Shown: piece after piece, positions 39,893 through 50,154 of the stretch
How positions within the stretch are numbered: position 1 is the first letter of the stretch
Layout of the letters: every line of letters begins with the position of its first letter
Origin: Lysobacterales bacterium
Lineage (GTDB): Bacteria; Pseudomonadota; Gammaproteobacteria; Xanthomonadales; SZUA-38
Length of the DNA: 64,000 nt
Reading direction: 5' to 3'
NCBI GenBank assembly: GCA_028285525.1
Contig: JANQOZ010000001.1
Location: 47,667 to 111,666, forward strand
Position numbers and translations under genes: made by a program
Notes under the pieces: generated by a model
Databases searched by the model: none
Told to the model about the DNA's origin: nothing
Seen by the model: the letters and a program-made list of their open reading frames with translations, nothing else

Positions 39893-40687
39893 TTGGTCGC
39901 TTCGCCCGGGACAAAACCGCAGCATGATAGGCTGCCGGCCGTGCCTGACGATGCCCTGGAAATCGTTTACGCCGATGACCACCTGGTGGCGATCAACAAG
40001 CCGCCCGGCCTGCTGACCCACCGAAGCGCGGTAGCGCGGCAGGAGACGCGCTTTGCGATGCAGCTGCTCCGCGATCAGCTGCGCCAGCGCGTCTTTCCCG
40101 TTCACCGGCTGGACAAACCCACCTCCGGAGTCCTGCTGTTCGCCCTGTCGAGCCACGGCGCCCGCCTAGTGTCGGAGCAGTTTGCTCGCCGGGAGGTCCA
40201 AAAGGAGTATCTGGCTGTTGTCAGAGGAATCAGTCCTGCCGAGGGGGTGATCACGCACCCGCTCAAGGAAAAGCTGGACAAGATGACCGACGGGAAGGCG
40301 TTCCGGGACAAACCGGCCCAAGACGCCGAAACCCACTATCGTCGCCTGGCCCAGCTAGAGCTCGCGGTCCGCGTCGATCGCTATCCGCAAACCCGTTACT
40401 CGCTGGTGCATTTAGAGCCCAAGACCGGCCGCAAACATCAGCTCCGGCGCCACATGAAACACCTTGGCCATCCCATCGTTGGCGACAGCACCCACGGCAA
40501 AGGTGTCCACAACCGTTTCTTCGCGAACCATTTCGACTGTCGGCGCCTGCTGCTGGCCTGTACAGCCATCACACTGCCGCACCCCGCGACGGGCAGCCCC
40601 CTGACGATCCGAGCCAGACCGGGCGAGGCGTTCGAGCGCATTCTGAGGGAATTTGGCTGGGATGGGGCTTTGCCTTCCTTTTGGTGA
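39893..40687 (+). CDS. truC: tRNA pseudouridine synthase TruC-like (RluA family)
   Basis: HRLDKPTSGVLLFAL; NKPPGLLTHRS; PKTGRKHQLRRHMKHLGHPIVGDSTHG. Confidence 0.85.
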   Translation: MVASPGTKPQHDRLPAVPDDALEIVYADDHLVAINKPPGLLTHRSAVARQETRFAMQLLRDQLRQRVFPVHRLDKPTSGVLLFALSSHGARLVSEQFARREVQKEYLAVVRGISPAEGVITHPLKEKLDKMTDGKAFRDKPAQDAETHYRRLAQLELAVRVDRYPQTRYSLVHLEPKTGRKHQLRRHMKHLGHPIVGDSTHGKGVHNRFFANHFDCRRLLLACTAITLPHPATGSPLTIRARPGEAFERILREFGWDGALPSFW

Positions 40688-40785
40688 AAGTGATGTGCTC
40701 TTCTCGGTCTGCTGGCATTGTTAGATAGGGAGATGCATAACCCATCCAGACGTCTACCTGAGACGGATTGCTCAAGAGGCCCACG

Positions 40786-42078
40786 ATGACCCGGAAACGA
40801 ACCCTTACAACCCTTTTTTCGCTGATCAGTCTGCTGCTGCTCCAGAGTGCTGCTGCCGATTTCTCCTATCCGCCGGAGTGGACGAAGCAGGAGAGCGTCT
40901 GGATGGGCTGGGAGGCACCCTTCGAATCCCCAAATACGCCAGGCGGTCAGCTGGCGGCAGCACAAAACCAGGTTCGCGTTCAGCTGATCGGCGAGCTGCT
41001 GAGCGGCAGCCGCGTAACCCTGCTCGTCTCGAAAGCCGCCGACGAAGCTCACGCCCGGAAAATGCTGGCAGAGGCAGAGCTGCCGCTCGAGCGCATCGAC
41101 TTCTTTTACGCTCCCGTCGGTGACCCCTTCGTTCGGGACGCCGGGCCTCGCTTTGCCAGCAACGGTAAGGAGCTGGGCGTGATGGACATACCCTGGACCT
41201 GTTATGGCTACGACCCGCAGGTCATTGGCCTTTACCTGGCGGAATGCATTAAGCGCGAAGACACCGCCAACCGGTTTGCGCAGGACCGCTCGCTCAGCAT
41301 GGTCACGGGTCAAGCCGTGTCCGAAGGCGGCGCGCTGGACGCAACGGACACGCTGCTCATGGGTTATCTCGACACCGCGTTGCAACGCAACCCAGGCATG
41401 ACCCAGGCCGAGATTGAGGCCGACTATCTGGCCACCTATGGCAAACAGAAAATGATCTGGCTCAAGCAGTCTCCGGTTTCGGATCGACCGGGTCAGAAGG
41501 CCGGTAAGGTATTCGGTTGGGGTGCCAACGGCCATGTGGACGAATACGCTCGTTTCGTCAACGAAACGACGGTGGTCATCGCCCAGGTAGAAGACGTACC
41601 GGAGAACGATCCGCTCGCGGTGAAGGACGCCGAAATCCTGAGGAGCAACCTGGCGGACCTAAGAGCCGCTCGAACGGTCGACGACAAACCGCTGAACGTT
41701 GTCACGATGCCCGCAGCAAACCCGGTTATGTTTGGATACCAGGCGCCGCTCGGGCTCCCCTCTATTCCGCCGGGCTGGGCGACGCTCGCTGGCATCGAGC
41801 CGACCGAAATGGTGACTCACGTGCCGGCCGTCAGCTATATGAACTTCGTGATTACCAACGACAAGGTCATCGTGCCGGCCTATTGGCAGGAAGGCCTGCC
41901 CGAATCGGTCAAAGCCGACGACCAGCGCGCGGGTGAAGTTCTCGCAGGGCTGTTTCCCGATCGTGAGCTGGTGCGGATCAACCCGCTGCCGATCAACTGG
42001 TGGGGTGGCGGCATGCATTGTATGACGCACCAGCAGCCGGCACTGGCGGCGGCCGAGGCTTCGACAACCGGCCTTTAG
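40786..42078 (+). CDS. Exported agmatine deiminase/peptidylarginine deiminase family protein
   Basis: Signal peptide MTRKRTLTTLFSLISLLLLQSAAA; 'EWTKQESVWMGWE', 'FVRDAGPRF', catalytic-type 'WWGGGMHCMTHQQP'. Confidence 0.88.
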   Translation: MTRKRTLTTLFSLISLLLLQSAAADFSYPPEWTKQESVWMGWEAPFESPNTPGGQLAAAQNQVRVQLIGELLSGSRVTLLVSKAADEAHARKMLAEAELPLERIDFFYAPVGDPFVRDAGPRFASNGKELGVMDIPWTCYGYDPQVIGLYLAECIKREDTANRFAQDRSLSMVTGQAVSEGGALDATDTLLMGYLDTALQRNPGMTQAEIEADYLATYGKQKMIWLKQSPVSDRPGQKAGKVFGWGANGHVDEYARFVNETTVVIAQVEDVPENDPLAVKDAEILRSNLADLRAARTVDDKPLNVVTMPAANPVMFGYQAPLGLPSIPPGWATLAGIEPTEMVTHVPAVSYMNFVITNDKVIVPAYWQEGLPESVKADDQRAGEVLAGLFPDRELVRINPLPINWWGGGMHCMTHQQPALAAAEASTTGL

Positions 42079-42187
42079 AGCAGCTTTACTTTTGGCTTGA
42101 GCGCACCGCAGCCCTCGGAGGCTTGAACATTTTTGCCGAACGTCGCACGGTGTCGCCTGATCTGTGCAACCGGCTTCGAGAGGCTCC

Positions 42188-43291
42188 ATGAACACAACGC
42201 ACTTTTATTCGGATGAACGTACCTTCTGGCACAGCACCGGCGTTCAGGCGCTGTTTATGCCGGTCGGCGACTGGGTTGAGCCGCCGGCTGGCAGCTACGG
42301 CGCTGACACGCCGGGGTCGAAGCGCCGCATCGTCAACCTGATTCGGGCCTCCGGGCTCGATCAGGTGGTGAGCGTTCGCTCCGCGGAGCCGGCATCCCGT
42401 GACGACCTCCTGCGCGTTCATCCCGCCAAGTATCTCGATGACTTCAAAGCGCTCAGCGACGAGAACGGCGGCGAGCTCGGTCTCTTCGCGCCGTTCTCCA
42501 AGGGCGGCTTCGAGATCGCTTCCCTCTCCACCGGGCTTGCCATCGCGGCGCTGGAAGCGGTAACCACCGGCGAGGCCGACAACGCCTACGCGCTGTGTCG
42601 ACCTGCCGGGCACCACTGCCTGGCGGAAGAACCGATGGGTTTTTGCCTGTTCGCCAACATTCCGATCGCCATCGAAGCCATGAAGGCTCGCCATGGCGTC
42701 GAGCGCGTCGCGGTCGTCGACTGGGATGTCCACCACGGCAACGGCACGCAGGCCATCTACTACGAGCGGGGCGACGTACTGACGATCTCGCTGCACCAGG
42801 ACCGCTGCTTTCCGCCCGGCTACAGCGGCTTTGAAGACCGGGGCGCCGACGCCGGCGAGGGGGCCAACCTGAATATCCCGCTGCCCGCCGGCAGCGGTCA
42901 CGAGTGTTATCTCTATGCGATGGAGAAGCTGGTCTTACCGGCGCTGGACGCCCAAAAGCCGGACCTTATCGTGGTCGCCAGCGGCCTCGATGCCAACGCG
43001 GTAGACCCGCTTGCTCGACAGCTGCTGTACGGCGAGAGCTATAGGGCGATGACCGGCCTCATGATGGAGGCTGCCGACCGGCTCTGTGGGGGCAAGCTGG
43101 CCATCGTGCACGAGGGAGGCTACGCCGAGGCCTATGTCCCGTTCTGTGGTCAGGCGATTGTTGAGGCGCTCAGCGGCAGCGAGCCGCTGGTTGAAGATCC
43201 CGAGACCGAATTCTTCGGCGCTCAACAGCCCGGCGACCGCGCCCTGGCTTTTCAGAAAGACTGGGTCGACGATCTGGCAGGACAGCTTTAA
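42188..43291 (+). CDS. Histone deacetylase/acetylpolyamine amidohydrolase family protein (class II-like)
   Basis: CRPAGHHCLAEEPMGFCLFANIPIA; VVDWDVHHGNGTQAIYY; VASGLDANAVDPLA; VHEGGYAEAYVP. Confidence 0.9.
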   Translation: MNTTHFYSDERTFWHSTGVQALFMPVGDWVEPPAGSYGADTPGSKRRIVNLIRASGLDQVVSVRSAEPASRDDLLRVHPAKYLDDFKALSDENGGELGLFAPFSKGGFEIASLSTGLAIAALEAVTTGEADNAYALCRPAGHHCLAEEPMGFCLFANIPIAIEAMKARHGVERVAVVDWDVHHGNGTQAIYYERGDVLTISLHQDRCFPPGYSGFEDRGADAGEGANLNIPLPAGSGHECYLYAMEKLVLPALDAQKPDLIVVASGLDANAVDPLARQLLYGESYRAMTGLMMEAADRLCGGKLAIVHEGGYAEAYVPFCGQAIVEALSGSEPLVEDPETEFFGAQQPGDRALAFQKDWVDDLAGQL

Positions 43292-43306
43292 CACGGCATA
43301 ATGTCG

Positions 43307-43331
43307 GCGCCGGCAGGCAACCTGTCGGCGC
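43307..43331 (+). terminator. Terminator-like hairpin downstream of the deacetylase gene
   Basis: GCGCCGGCAG-GCAAC-CTGTCGGCGC (10-bp stem with one G-U), T-rich stretch (TTTTTCTTTT) begins about 10 nt later. Confidence 0.4.
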
Positions 43332-43367
43332 TTCGAGTGCTTTTTCTTTTCGTACCAAGGGGCTTTC

Positions 43368-46300
43368 ATGAAAACTCATCTGCTGCTGATTGCGGTCCTG
43401 TCCTGGCTGTCCGCCGCTCCCGTTTTTGCCGAGGTCAGCGAGCTTCCCGACGATCGGCTGGAGGGCCTGCAGTGGCGGGAGGTTGGTCCCTATCGCGGGG
43501 GCAGGTCCGCGGCCGTCGCCGGCATTCCGCAGGACCGGGACACCTACTATTTCGGCAGCACCGGTGGCGGCGTCTGGAAAACCCAGGACGCGGGCCTGAC
43601 CTGGGATAACGTGTCGGACGGCTTCTTCGGCGGCTCGATCGGGGCCGTAGCCGTCTCCGAGTGGGACCCGAACGTTATCTATGTGGGCACCGGCGAAAAA
43701 ACCGTCAGGGGCAACGTGTCTCACGGCAACGGACTGTGGAAGTCCAGCGACGCGGGCCGCACGTGGACCAACATCGGGCTTGAGGACTCGCGGCACATCC
43801 CGCGGGTACGTATCCATCCCCGCAATCCTGATCTTGTTTACGTGGCCGCCATGGGACACCTGTTCGGGCCGAACGATGAGCGCGGCGTCTTCCGCAGCCG
43901 CGACGGTGGCGCTACCTGGGAAAAGGTGCTGTTCGTGAACGACGAGGTGGGCGCGGTCGATCTCACGATGGATCCCACCAATCCCCGAATTCTGTATGCC
44001 TCCACCTGGCGAATTCTCCGCACGCCCTACAGCCTGGAGAGCGGCGGCGAGGGTTCAGCGCTGTGGAAATCCACCGACGGCGGCGACACCTGGGAAAATC
44101 TGATGGACGCGGAAGGCATGCCCAAAGGGCCGATTGGGATCATCGGCGTGTCGGTTTCAGCCAGCAATCCGGACAACGTCTACGCGATCATCGAGGCTGA
44201 GGAAGGAGGGGTATTCCGGTCGCGCGACGCCGGCGAAACCTGGGAGCGGGTGAACAAGGAACGAAAGCTGCGTCAGCGTGCCTGGTACTACACCCGCATC
44301 AACGCCGACCCGGCCAACGAGGACACGGTTTACGTGCTCAACGTTCGCTTCCACCGGTCGCGTGACGGCGGCAAGTCTTTCGAACAGGTGCCGACACCCC
44401 ACGGCGACAACCACGATCTGTGGATCGATCCCGCCGATCCGCAGCGCATGATCCAGTCCAACGACGGCGGCGCAAACGTGAGCCTCGATGGCGGGCTTAA
44501 CTGGACCACACAGAGCAACCAGCCCACCTCTCAGATGTATCGGGTGTCGGTCGACAACGCGTTTCCCTACCGCCTGCTGGGCGGACAGCAGGACAATAGC
44601 GCCGTTCGGATTCGCTCTGAGTCGGCCTACGGTTCGTCGATCAGCGTTCGCGACTGGGAACCGACCGCCGGCGGTGAAAGTGGCCACATCGTCGCCAAGC
44701 CTGACGACCCGGATGTGGTGTACGGGGGCTCTTACGGCGGCTATCTCATCCGCATGGATCATCGCAGCGGCAACCGCAGAGCGGTGAACGTCTGGCCCGA
44801 CAATCCGATGGGCTGGGGCGCGGCGGAGCTGAAATACCGGTTCAACTGGAATTTCCCGCTGCAGTTTTCACCCCACGACTCAGGCCGCCTTTACGCGGCA
44901 GCCAACGTGCTGTTCGCGTCGGACGACGAAGGTCAGACCTGGCGCGCGATCAGCCCGGACCTGACGCGGAACAACAAAGAGCAGCAAGGACCCTCGGGCG
45001 GGCCGATCACCAAGGACAACACCTCGGTGGAGTACTACGGCACCATCTTTGCGATCGCTGAATCGCTGGTCGAACCGGGCGTGCTCTGGACCGGGTCCGA
45101 CGACGGGCTGGTCCACGTCAGCCGCGACGGCGGAGAGGCCTGGGCAGACGTCACGCCGTCAGGCCTGCCGAAAGACATCCAGATCAACAGCATCGAAGCG
45201 CATCCGACGCTTCCCGGCGGCCTGTACCTGGCGGCCACGGCCTACAAAAGCGACGATTTTCGCCCGTACCTGTATCGGACCGAGGACTACGGACGGCGCT
45301 GGAAAAAAATTGTGGACGGCATCGCGAGCGATCACTTCACGCGGGTGATCCGGGCCGACGACCAGCGCCCTGGCCTGCTCTTCGCCGGCACCGAAGCAGG
45401 CCTTTATGCCTCCTTCAACGACGGTGACGAATGGCTTCCCTTCCAGCAAAACCTGCCGGTTTCTCCGATCACGGATCTGGCCGTCAAAGAGGGTGACCTG
45501 ATTGCCGCAACGCAAGGTCGCGGCTACTGGATTCTCGACGACATATCGCTCCTGCGGAACTTAAGTGATGAGGTCCTCAGCAAGGATGCTCATCTGTTTC
45601 CGCCGCGGGACGGCTGGCGGCTCCAGAACGGCAGCCAGAGCGAGCCAAAGCACCGGGGGCAAAATCCGCCCGACGGTGTGGTGTTTCACTATCTGCTGGA
45701 CGACGAGCCGGACCCGGAAACAACGCTCACGATCGACATCGAAAGCGATGATGGCGAGCTGATCCGGCGCTTCAGCCGGAAGCCTGAGCCAGACGCGAAA
45801 GACAAAGACGAGAGTCACCCCAAGCATCTGTACGACGACGACCGGATCCTGGAAGCCGAAGCAGGCCTGAATCGCTTTGTCTGGAACTTGCGCTATCCCG
45901 GTGCCGAGACCTTCGACAAGATGGTGCTCTGGAACGGATCGCTGGGCGGACCCAAGGCGGTACCGGGCACCTACCGAGCCACCATGACAATCGGCGATGA
46001 GACGCAAACCGTCAGCTTTACCGTTCGCGCTGACCCCCGGTCCGCCGCCTCGGACGATGACTTTGCGCAGCAGTTCGATTTTGCGCTGGATCTGCGAAAC
46101 AAAATCACCGAGGTGCATCAGTCAATCCGGCAGCTTCGCGAAGTCCGAGGGCAGCTGAAGTCGATCGGCAAGCGAGTAGGCGATGACCCGGCGTTCGCGG
46201 AGCTCAAGGAGCGAGGTGAATCGCTCTCCGAAGCGCTGACCGAGGTGGAAAAGGCGCTGTACGAAACCCGCATGGAGAGCCGGCAGGACCCGCTCAACTA

Positions 46301-46523
46301 TCCGATCAAGCTGAACGACAAGCTGGCCGGCGTGATGTCGCTGGCCAACGTCGGCGACAATCCGCCGACCGCCGCTGCGCTGGAGGTGCGCGACCTGCTT
46401 TGGACTCAGGCCTCTGAGCAACTCGAACGGCTGCGCGAGATTCTCGACAGCGACCTCGAGGAATACAATCGGCTCGCCAGCGAATCCGGCCTGCTCGCCG
46501 TATCGCCCACGCCAAACCCGTAA
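43368..46523 (+). CDS. Large exported BNR/VPS10-like repeat protein, paralog 3
   Basis: 1051 aa; GVWKTQDAGLTWDNV, GLWKSSDAGRTWTNI, GVFRSRDGGATWEKV; signal peptide. Confidence 0.9.
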   Translation: MKTHLLLIAVLSWLSAAPVFAEVSELPDDRLEGLQWREVGPYRGGRSAAVAGIPQDRDTYYFGSTGGGVWKTQDAGLTWDNVSDGFFGGSIGAVAVSEWDPNVIYVGTGEKTVRGNVSHGNGLWKSSDAGRTWTNIGLEDSRHIPRVRIHPRNPDLVYVAAMGHLFGPNDERGVFRSRDGGATWEKVLFVNDEVGAVDLTMDPTNPRILYASTWRILRTPYSLESGGEGSALWKSTDGGDTWENLMDAEGMPKGPIGIIGVSVSASNPDNVYAIIEAEEGGVFRSRDAGETWERVNKERKLRQRAWYYTRINADPANEDTVYVLNVRFHRSRDGGKSFEQVPTPHGDNHDLWIDPADPQRMIQSNDGGANVSLDGGLNWTTQSNQPTSQMYRVSVDNAFPYRLLGGQQDNSAVRIRSESAYGSSISVRDWEPTAGGESGHIVAKPDDPDVVYGGSYGGYLIRMDHRSGNRRAVNVWPDNPMGWGAAELKYRFNWNFPLQFSPHDSGRLYAAANVLFASDDEGQTWRAISPDLTRNNKEQQGPSGGPITKDNTSVEYYGTIFAIAESLVEPGVLWTGSDDGLVHVSRDGGEAWADVTPSGLPKDIQINSIEAHPTLPGGLYLAATAYKSDDFRPYLYRTEDYGRRWKKIVDGIASDHFTRVIRADDQRPGLLFAGTEAGLYASFNDGDEWLPFQQNLPVSPITDLAVKEGDLIAATQGRGYWILDDISLLRNLSDEVLSKDAHLFPPRDGWRLQNGSQSEPKHRGQNPPDGVVFHYLLDDEPDPETTLTIDIESDDGELIRRFSRKPEPDAKDKDESHPKHLYDDDRILEAEAGLNRFVWNLRYPGAETFDKMVLWNGSLGGPKAVPGTYRATMTIGDETQTVSFTVRADPRSAASDDDFAQQFDFALDLRNKITEVHQSIRQLREVRGQLKSIGKRVGDDPAFAELKERGESLSEALTEVEKALYETRMESRQDPLNYPIKLNDKLAGVMSLANVGDNPPTAAALEVRDLLWTQASEQLERLREILDSDLEEYNRLASESGLLAVSPTPNP

Positions 46524-46544
46524 CCCGAACCGAACGACAGACCC

Positions 46545-47636
46545 ATGACGATCGCCAGCTATTTTGCCAACGACTATCCGGAGGCGCGGGAGAAGTTTAT
46601 TGCGGCAGCCAAAGACGCTGGCGCCGCGCTCGAGCGCTACACCAATCCGGCCAAGGGGCCGTCAGGAGAGGATCTCACGACCGACGTCGCCTGGCTGGGA
46701 CCGCAGGATGCCAGCAGCGTGCTGGTCACGCTGTCGGGCACCCACGGCGCTGAGGGGTTCTGCGGTTCCGGGGTCCAGGTCGGCTGGTTCCGCAGCGGCC
46801 GGGCCGCCCGCTTGCCGCCCGACACCGCCCTGCTGCAGATTCACGCCGTCAATCCGTTCGGCTTTGCCTGGCTGCGTCGAACCACCGAAGAAAACGTGGA
46901 TATCAATCGCAACTATGTCGACTTTGACGAGCCGCTGCCGGTCAACGAAGGCTACTTAAAATACCGCAACCTGATTTGCCCTGATCAGTGGTCCGAAGAA
47001 ATCGCGGCGCAGACTACCAGCGAAATCAATCGCCTGATCGAAGAGCTCCCGCCGATGGTGATGCAGGGCGCAATCTCGTCGGGTCAATACGTTGATCCAA
47101 ACGGCATCTTTTACGGCGGTCAGCGGCCGAGCTGGTCGCGATTAACCACGGAATCCATCTTCGACCGGTACCTCGCGAGCGCCAAACGGATAGCTCTGAT
47201 CGACTATCACACCGGGCTGGGGCCCCGCGGTTACGGCGAGCGCATCGGCGTCGGCAGCCCCGGAGAGGCCGCCTGGGATCGGTCGCAGAACTGGTGGGGC
47301 GACGTCACGTCCATTCACGACGCCAGCTCGACGTCCGCACCACTCCACGGCACCAACATGGAGGCCTGGGTCCGCTACCTGTCGCACGCGGAGGTCACGG
47401 CAACGGTGCTGGAGTACGGCACCCAACCGCTTTCCCAGGTGCTCACAGCGCTGCGGGCCGACAACTGGCTCCATGCCCACGGCGATCTCGATTCGGACGT
47501 TGGCAGGCAGATCAAGCGCCAGGCAAGAGACGCCTTCTATCAGGACTCGGACGACTGGAAGACCATGATCTGGTCCCGCGGCATCGATACGCAGGAGATC
47601 GCCCTGGCGCGCCTGGCAGCGGGTACCCGCAGCTAA
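46545..47636 (+). CDS. DUF2817/M14-type metallopeptidase family protein
   Basis: 363 aa; 'LVTLSGTHGAEGFCGSGVQVGW', 'LLQIHAVNPFGFAWLRRTTEENVDINRNYVDF', 'ALIDYHTGLGPRGYGE'; 21 bp downstream of the BNR gene. Confidence 0.85.
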   Translation: MTIASYFANDYPEAREKFIAAAKDAGAALERYTNPAKGPSGEDLTTDVAWLGPQDASSVLVTLSGTHGAEGFCGSGVQVGWFRSGRAARLPPDTALLQIHAVNPFGFAWLRRTTEENVDINRNYVDFDEPLPVNEGYLKYRNLICPDQWSEEIAAQTTSEINRLIEELPPMVMQGAISSGQYVDPNGIFYGGQRPSWSRLTTESIFDRYLASAKRIALIDYHTGLGPRGYGERIGVGSPGEAAWDRSQNWWGDVTSIHDASSTSAPLHGTNMEAWVRYLSHAEVTATVLEYGTQPLSQVLTALRADNWLHAHGDLDSDVGRQIKRQARDAFYQDSDDWKTMIWSRGIDTQEIALARLAAGTRS

Positions 47637-47809
47637 GTATTTGATCTTCCAGCGGCCAGCGGCTGCTCATATACCCACCCTATCGACTCCATAAAAACTT
47701 TAGATTTAATTTATTAACGACCGACTGTTACGCTCCTGTGCGTTCACCACGACCTCTGCAAGAATTTTCCGGCGCCTGGCGCCGATCAACTCGGGAGTAA
47801 GTAACAACC

Positions 47810-50059
47810 ATGAGATTTCAGAAATTGAAGCTGGCCGCTGCGGTTGCGGCCCTGCTCAGCACGCAGGTTGCGCTGAGCCAGGAAAGCGAGATGGGTATGG
47901 GCAAGGCTCAGCCCACCGCAGCCAAATCCAACCAGTTCTGGTGGCCCGACCAGCTGGATCTCGCGCCGCTGCGCGACCACGACAGCCGCTCCAACCCGCT
48001 GGGCGAAGATTTCAACTACGCTGAGGCGTTTGCACAGCTCGACCTGGATGCGGTCAAGGGAGACATCGACGCGCTCCTGACCACGTCGCAGGACTGGTGG
48101 CCGGCTGACTTCGGTAACTACGGCCCGTTCTTCATCCGCATGTCCTGGCACAGTGCCGGCACCTACCGCACGCTCGACGGTCGCGGCGGCGGTGACGGCG
48201 GCCAGATGCGGTTTGACCCGCTGAACAGCTGGCCCGACAACGGTAACCTCGACAAGGCCCGCCGCCTGCTTTGGCCGGTCAAGCAAAAGTACGGTGAGCG
48301 TCTGTCCTGGGGCGACCTGATGGTCCTGGCCGGCAACGTCGCGCTGGAGAACATGGGCTTCCAGACCTATGGCTTCGCCGGTGGCCGCACCGACGAATGG
48401 GAGCCTGATCTGGTGTACTGGGGTCCGGAAGTCGAGATGCTGGCCAGCGACCGCGAAGACAAGAACGGTCAGCTTCAGCGTCCGCTCGGCGCCACCCACA
48501 TGGGCCTGATCTATGTGAATCCGGAAGGTCCGAAAGGTAAGCCCGATCCGCAGGGTTCAGCCCGAAACATCCGCGTTGCGTTCGGCCGCATGGCGATGAA
48601 CGACGAGGAAACGGTCGCCCTGATCGCCGGTGGTCACACCTTCGGCAAGATGCACGGCGCCCACAAGCCCGGCGACTGCGTCGGCGCTGACCCCGCCGGA
48701 GCCGGCGTCGAAAACCAAAGCATCGGCTGGAAGAACCAGTGTGGCAAGGGTCACTCTGAAGACACCGTCACCAGCGGCCTGGAAGGCGCCTGGACTCAGG
48801 CTCCAACTCAGTGGACGACGCTGTATCTGTCCAACCTGCTGAACAACGAGTGGAAGCAGGTTCGCAGCCCGGCAGGTGCCATTCAGTGGATTCCGGTCGA
48901 CGAGGGCATGCACAAGTCGGTGCCCGACGCGCACGTCAAAGGCAAGTTCAACTCGCCGGTCATGACCACCGCCGACCTGGCGGTCAAGGCAGACCCCGCC
49001 TATCGCGCGATCGCTGAGCGTTTTCTTGCCAACCCGGAAGAGTATCGGCTGGCTTTTGCCAAGGCATGGTTCAAGCTGACCCACCGGGACATGGGCCCGC
49101 GCAACCGCTACCTCGGCGACGCGTTCCCCAAGGATGAGCTGATTTGGCAGGATCCGGTCCCGGCACACGAAGGTGCGCTGATCGGCAAGCGCGAGATCGC
49201 TCGCCTGAAGTCTGCTATCCGCGACTCAGGGATCACGGTCGAGGAGCGCGTTCGTACCGCATGGGCGGCAGCCTCTTCTTTCCGCGCCAGCGACATGCGT
49301 GGCGGTGCCAACGGTGCCCGAATCGCTCTGGCGCCGCAGAAAGACTGGGAAGCTAACGATCCGGCAGCGCTGGCAGGCACCCTGACCCGGCTGAAAGCGG
49401 TCCAGGCCGACTTCAACAAGGGCCGAGGCGCTGACGTCTCCCTCGCCGACCTGATCGTGCTCGCTGGCGCAACAGGCATCGAGGACGCGGCTAAAGCTGC
49501 CGGCATGGAGGTTGAGGTCCCGTTTATTCCGGGCCGCACCGACGCCAGCCAGGAGCAGACGGACGTCAAGTCTTTTGCGCTGCTCGAGCCGGATGCTGAC
49601 GCGTTCCGCAACTACTTCAATGCCGACAAGGCCTACCGCTCTCCGACGGAGATGCTGGTGGACCGGGCTGATCAGCTGAGCCTCTCCGTGCCGGAGACGA
49701 CGGTTCTGCTCGGCGGCCTTCGAGCGCTGAACGTGAACGCGGGCGGGGCCGCCCACGGCGTGCTGACCGACAAGCCCGGCACGCTTTCGAACGACTTTTT
49801 CGTCAACCTGCTGGACATGTCCACGGTTTGGGAGAAGGGTTCAGAGCCGGGCGTCTATCGCGGCCTCGACCGGGGTACCGGTGAGGAGAAGTTCACGGCG
49901 ACGTCAGTTGACCTGATCTTCGGCGCCAACGCGGAGCTGCGCACCATCGCTGAAAGCTATGCCTACAACGGCAGCCAGGAGCGATTCGTGAACGACTTCG
50001 TCGACGCTTGGACCAAGGTCATGACCCTGGACCGCTTCGATCTGAAGCACGACCTCTAA
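47810..50059 (+). CDS. katG: Catalase-peroxidase KatG with N-terminal signal peptide
   Basis: 749 aa; [48 protein letters not shown]-terminus [25 protein letters not shown]. Confidence 0.95.
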   Translation: MRFQKLKLAAAVAALLSTQVALSQESEMGMGKAQPTAAKSNQFWWPDQLDLAPLRDHDSRSNPLGEDFNYAEAFAQLDLDAVKGDIDALLTTSQDWWPADFGNYGPFFIRMSWHSAGTYRTLDGRGGGDGGQMRFDPLNSWPDNGNLDKARRLLWPVKQKYGERLSWGDLMVLAGNVALENMGFQTYGFAGGRTDEWEPDLVYWGPEVEMLASDREDKNGQLQRPLGATHMGLIYVNPEGPKGKPDPQGSARNIRVAFGRMAMNDEETVALIAGGHTFGKMHGAHKPGDCVGADPAGAGVENQSIGWKNQCGKGHSEDTVTSGLEGAWTQAPTQWTTLYLSNLLNNEWKQVRSPAGAIQWIPVDEGMHKSVPDAHVKGKFNSPVMTTADLAVKADPAYRAIAERFLANPEEYRLAFAKAWFKLTHRDMGPRNRYLGDAFPKDELIWQDPVPAHEGALIGKREIARLKSAIRDSGITVEERVRTAWAAASSFRASDMRGGANGARIALAPQKDWEANDPAALAGTLTRLKAVQADFNKGRGADVSLADLIVLAGATGIEDAAKAAGMEVEVPFIPGRTDASQEQTDVKSFALLEPDADAFRNYFNADKAYRSPTEMLVDRADQLSLSVPETTVLLGGLRALNVNAGGAAHGVLTDKPGTLSNDFFVNLLDMSTVWEKGSEPGVYRGLDRGTGEEKFTATSVDLIFGANAELRTIAESYAYNGSQERFVNDFVDAWTKVMTLDRFDLKHDL

Positions 50060-50084
50060 GTCAACGTTCAAAGGTAGGACCCAT

Positions 50085-50119
50085 GCCTCGGAGGCTCCTC
50101 GCCTCCGAGGCTTTTTTTT
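50085..50119 (+). terminator. Rho-independent terminator of katG
   Basis: GCCTCGGAGGC-TCCTC-GCCTCCGAGGC perfect 11-bp stem followed by T8. Confidence 0.93.
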
Positions 50120-50154
50120 GGGTTACGAACCGGCCACGAAGGCAGCGGTCAGAA

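Noticed and set aside
38809-39927. 372-aa plus-strand ORF
   Set aside because: Antisense shadow of the BNR paralog 2 gene
40438-41535. 365-aa minus-strand ORF
   Set aside because: Overlaps truC-like and agmatine deiminase genes in antisense; no recognisable domain
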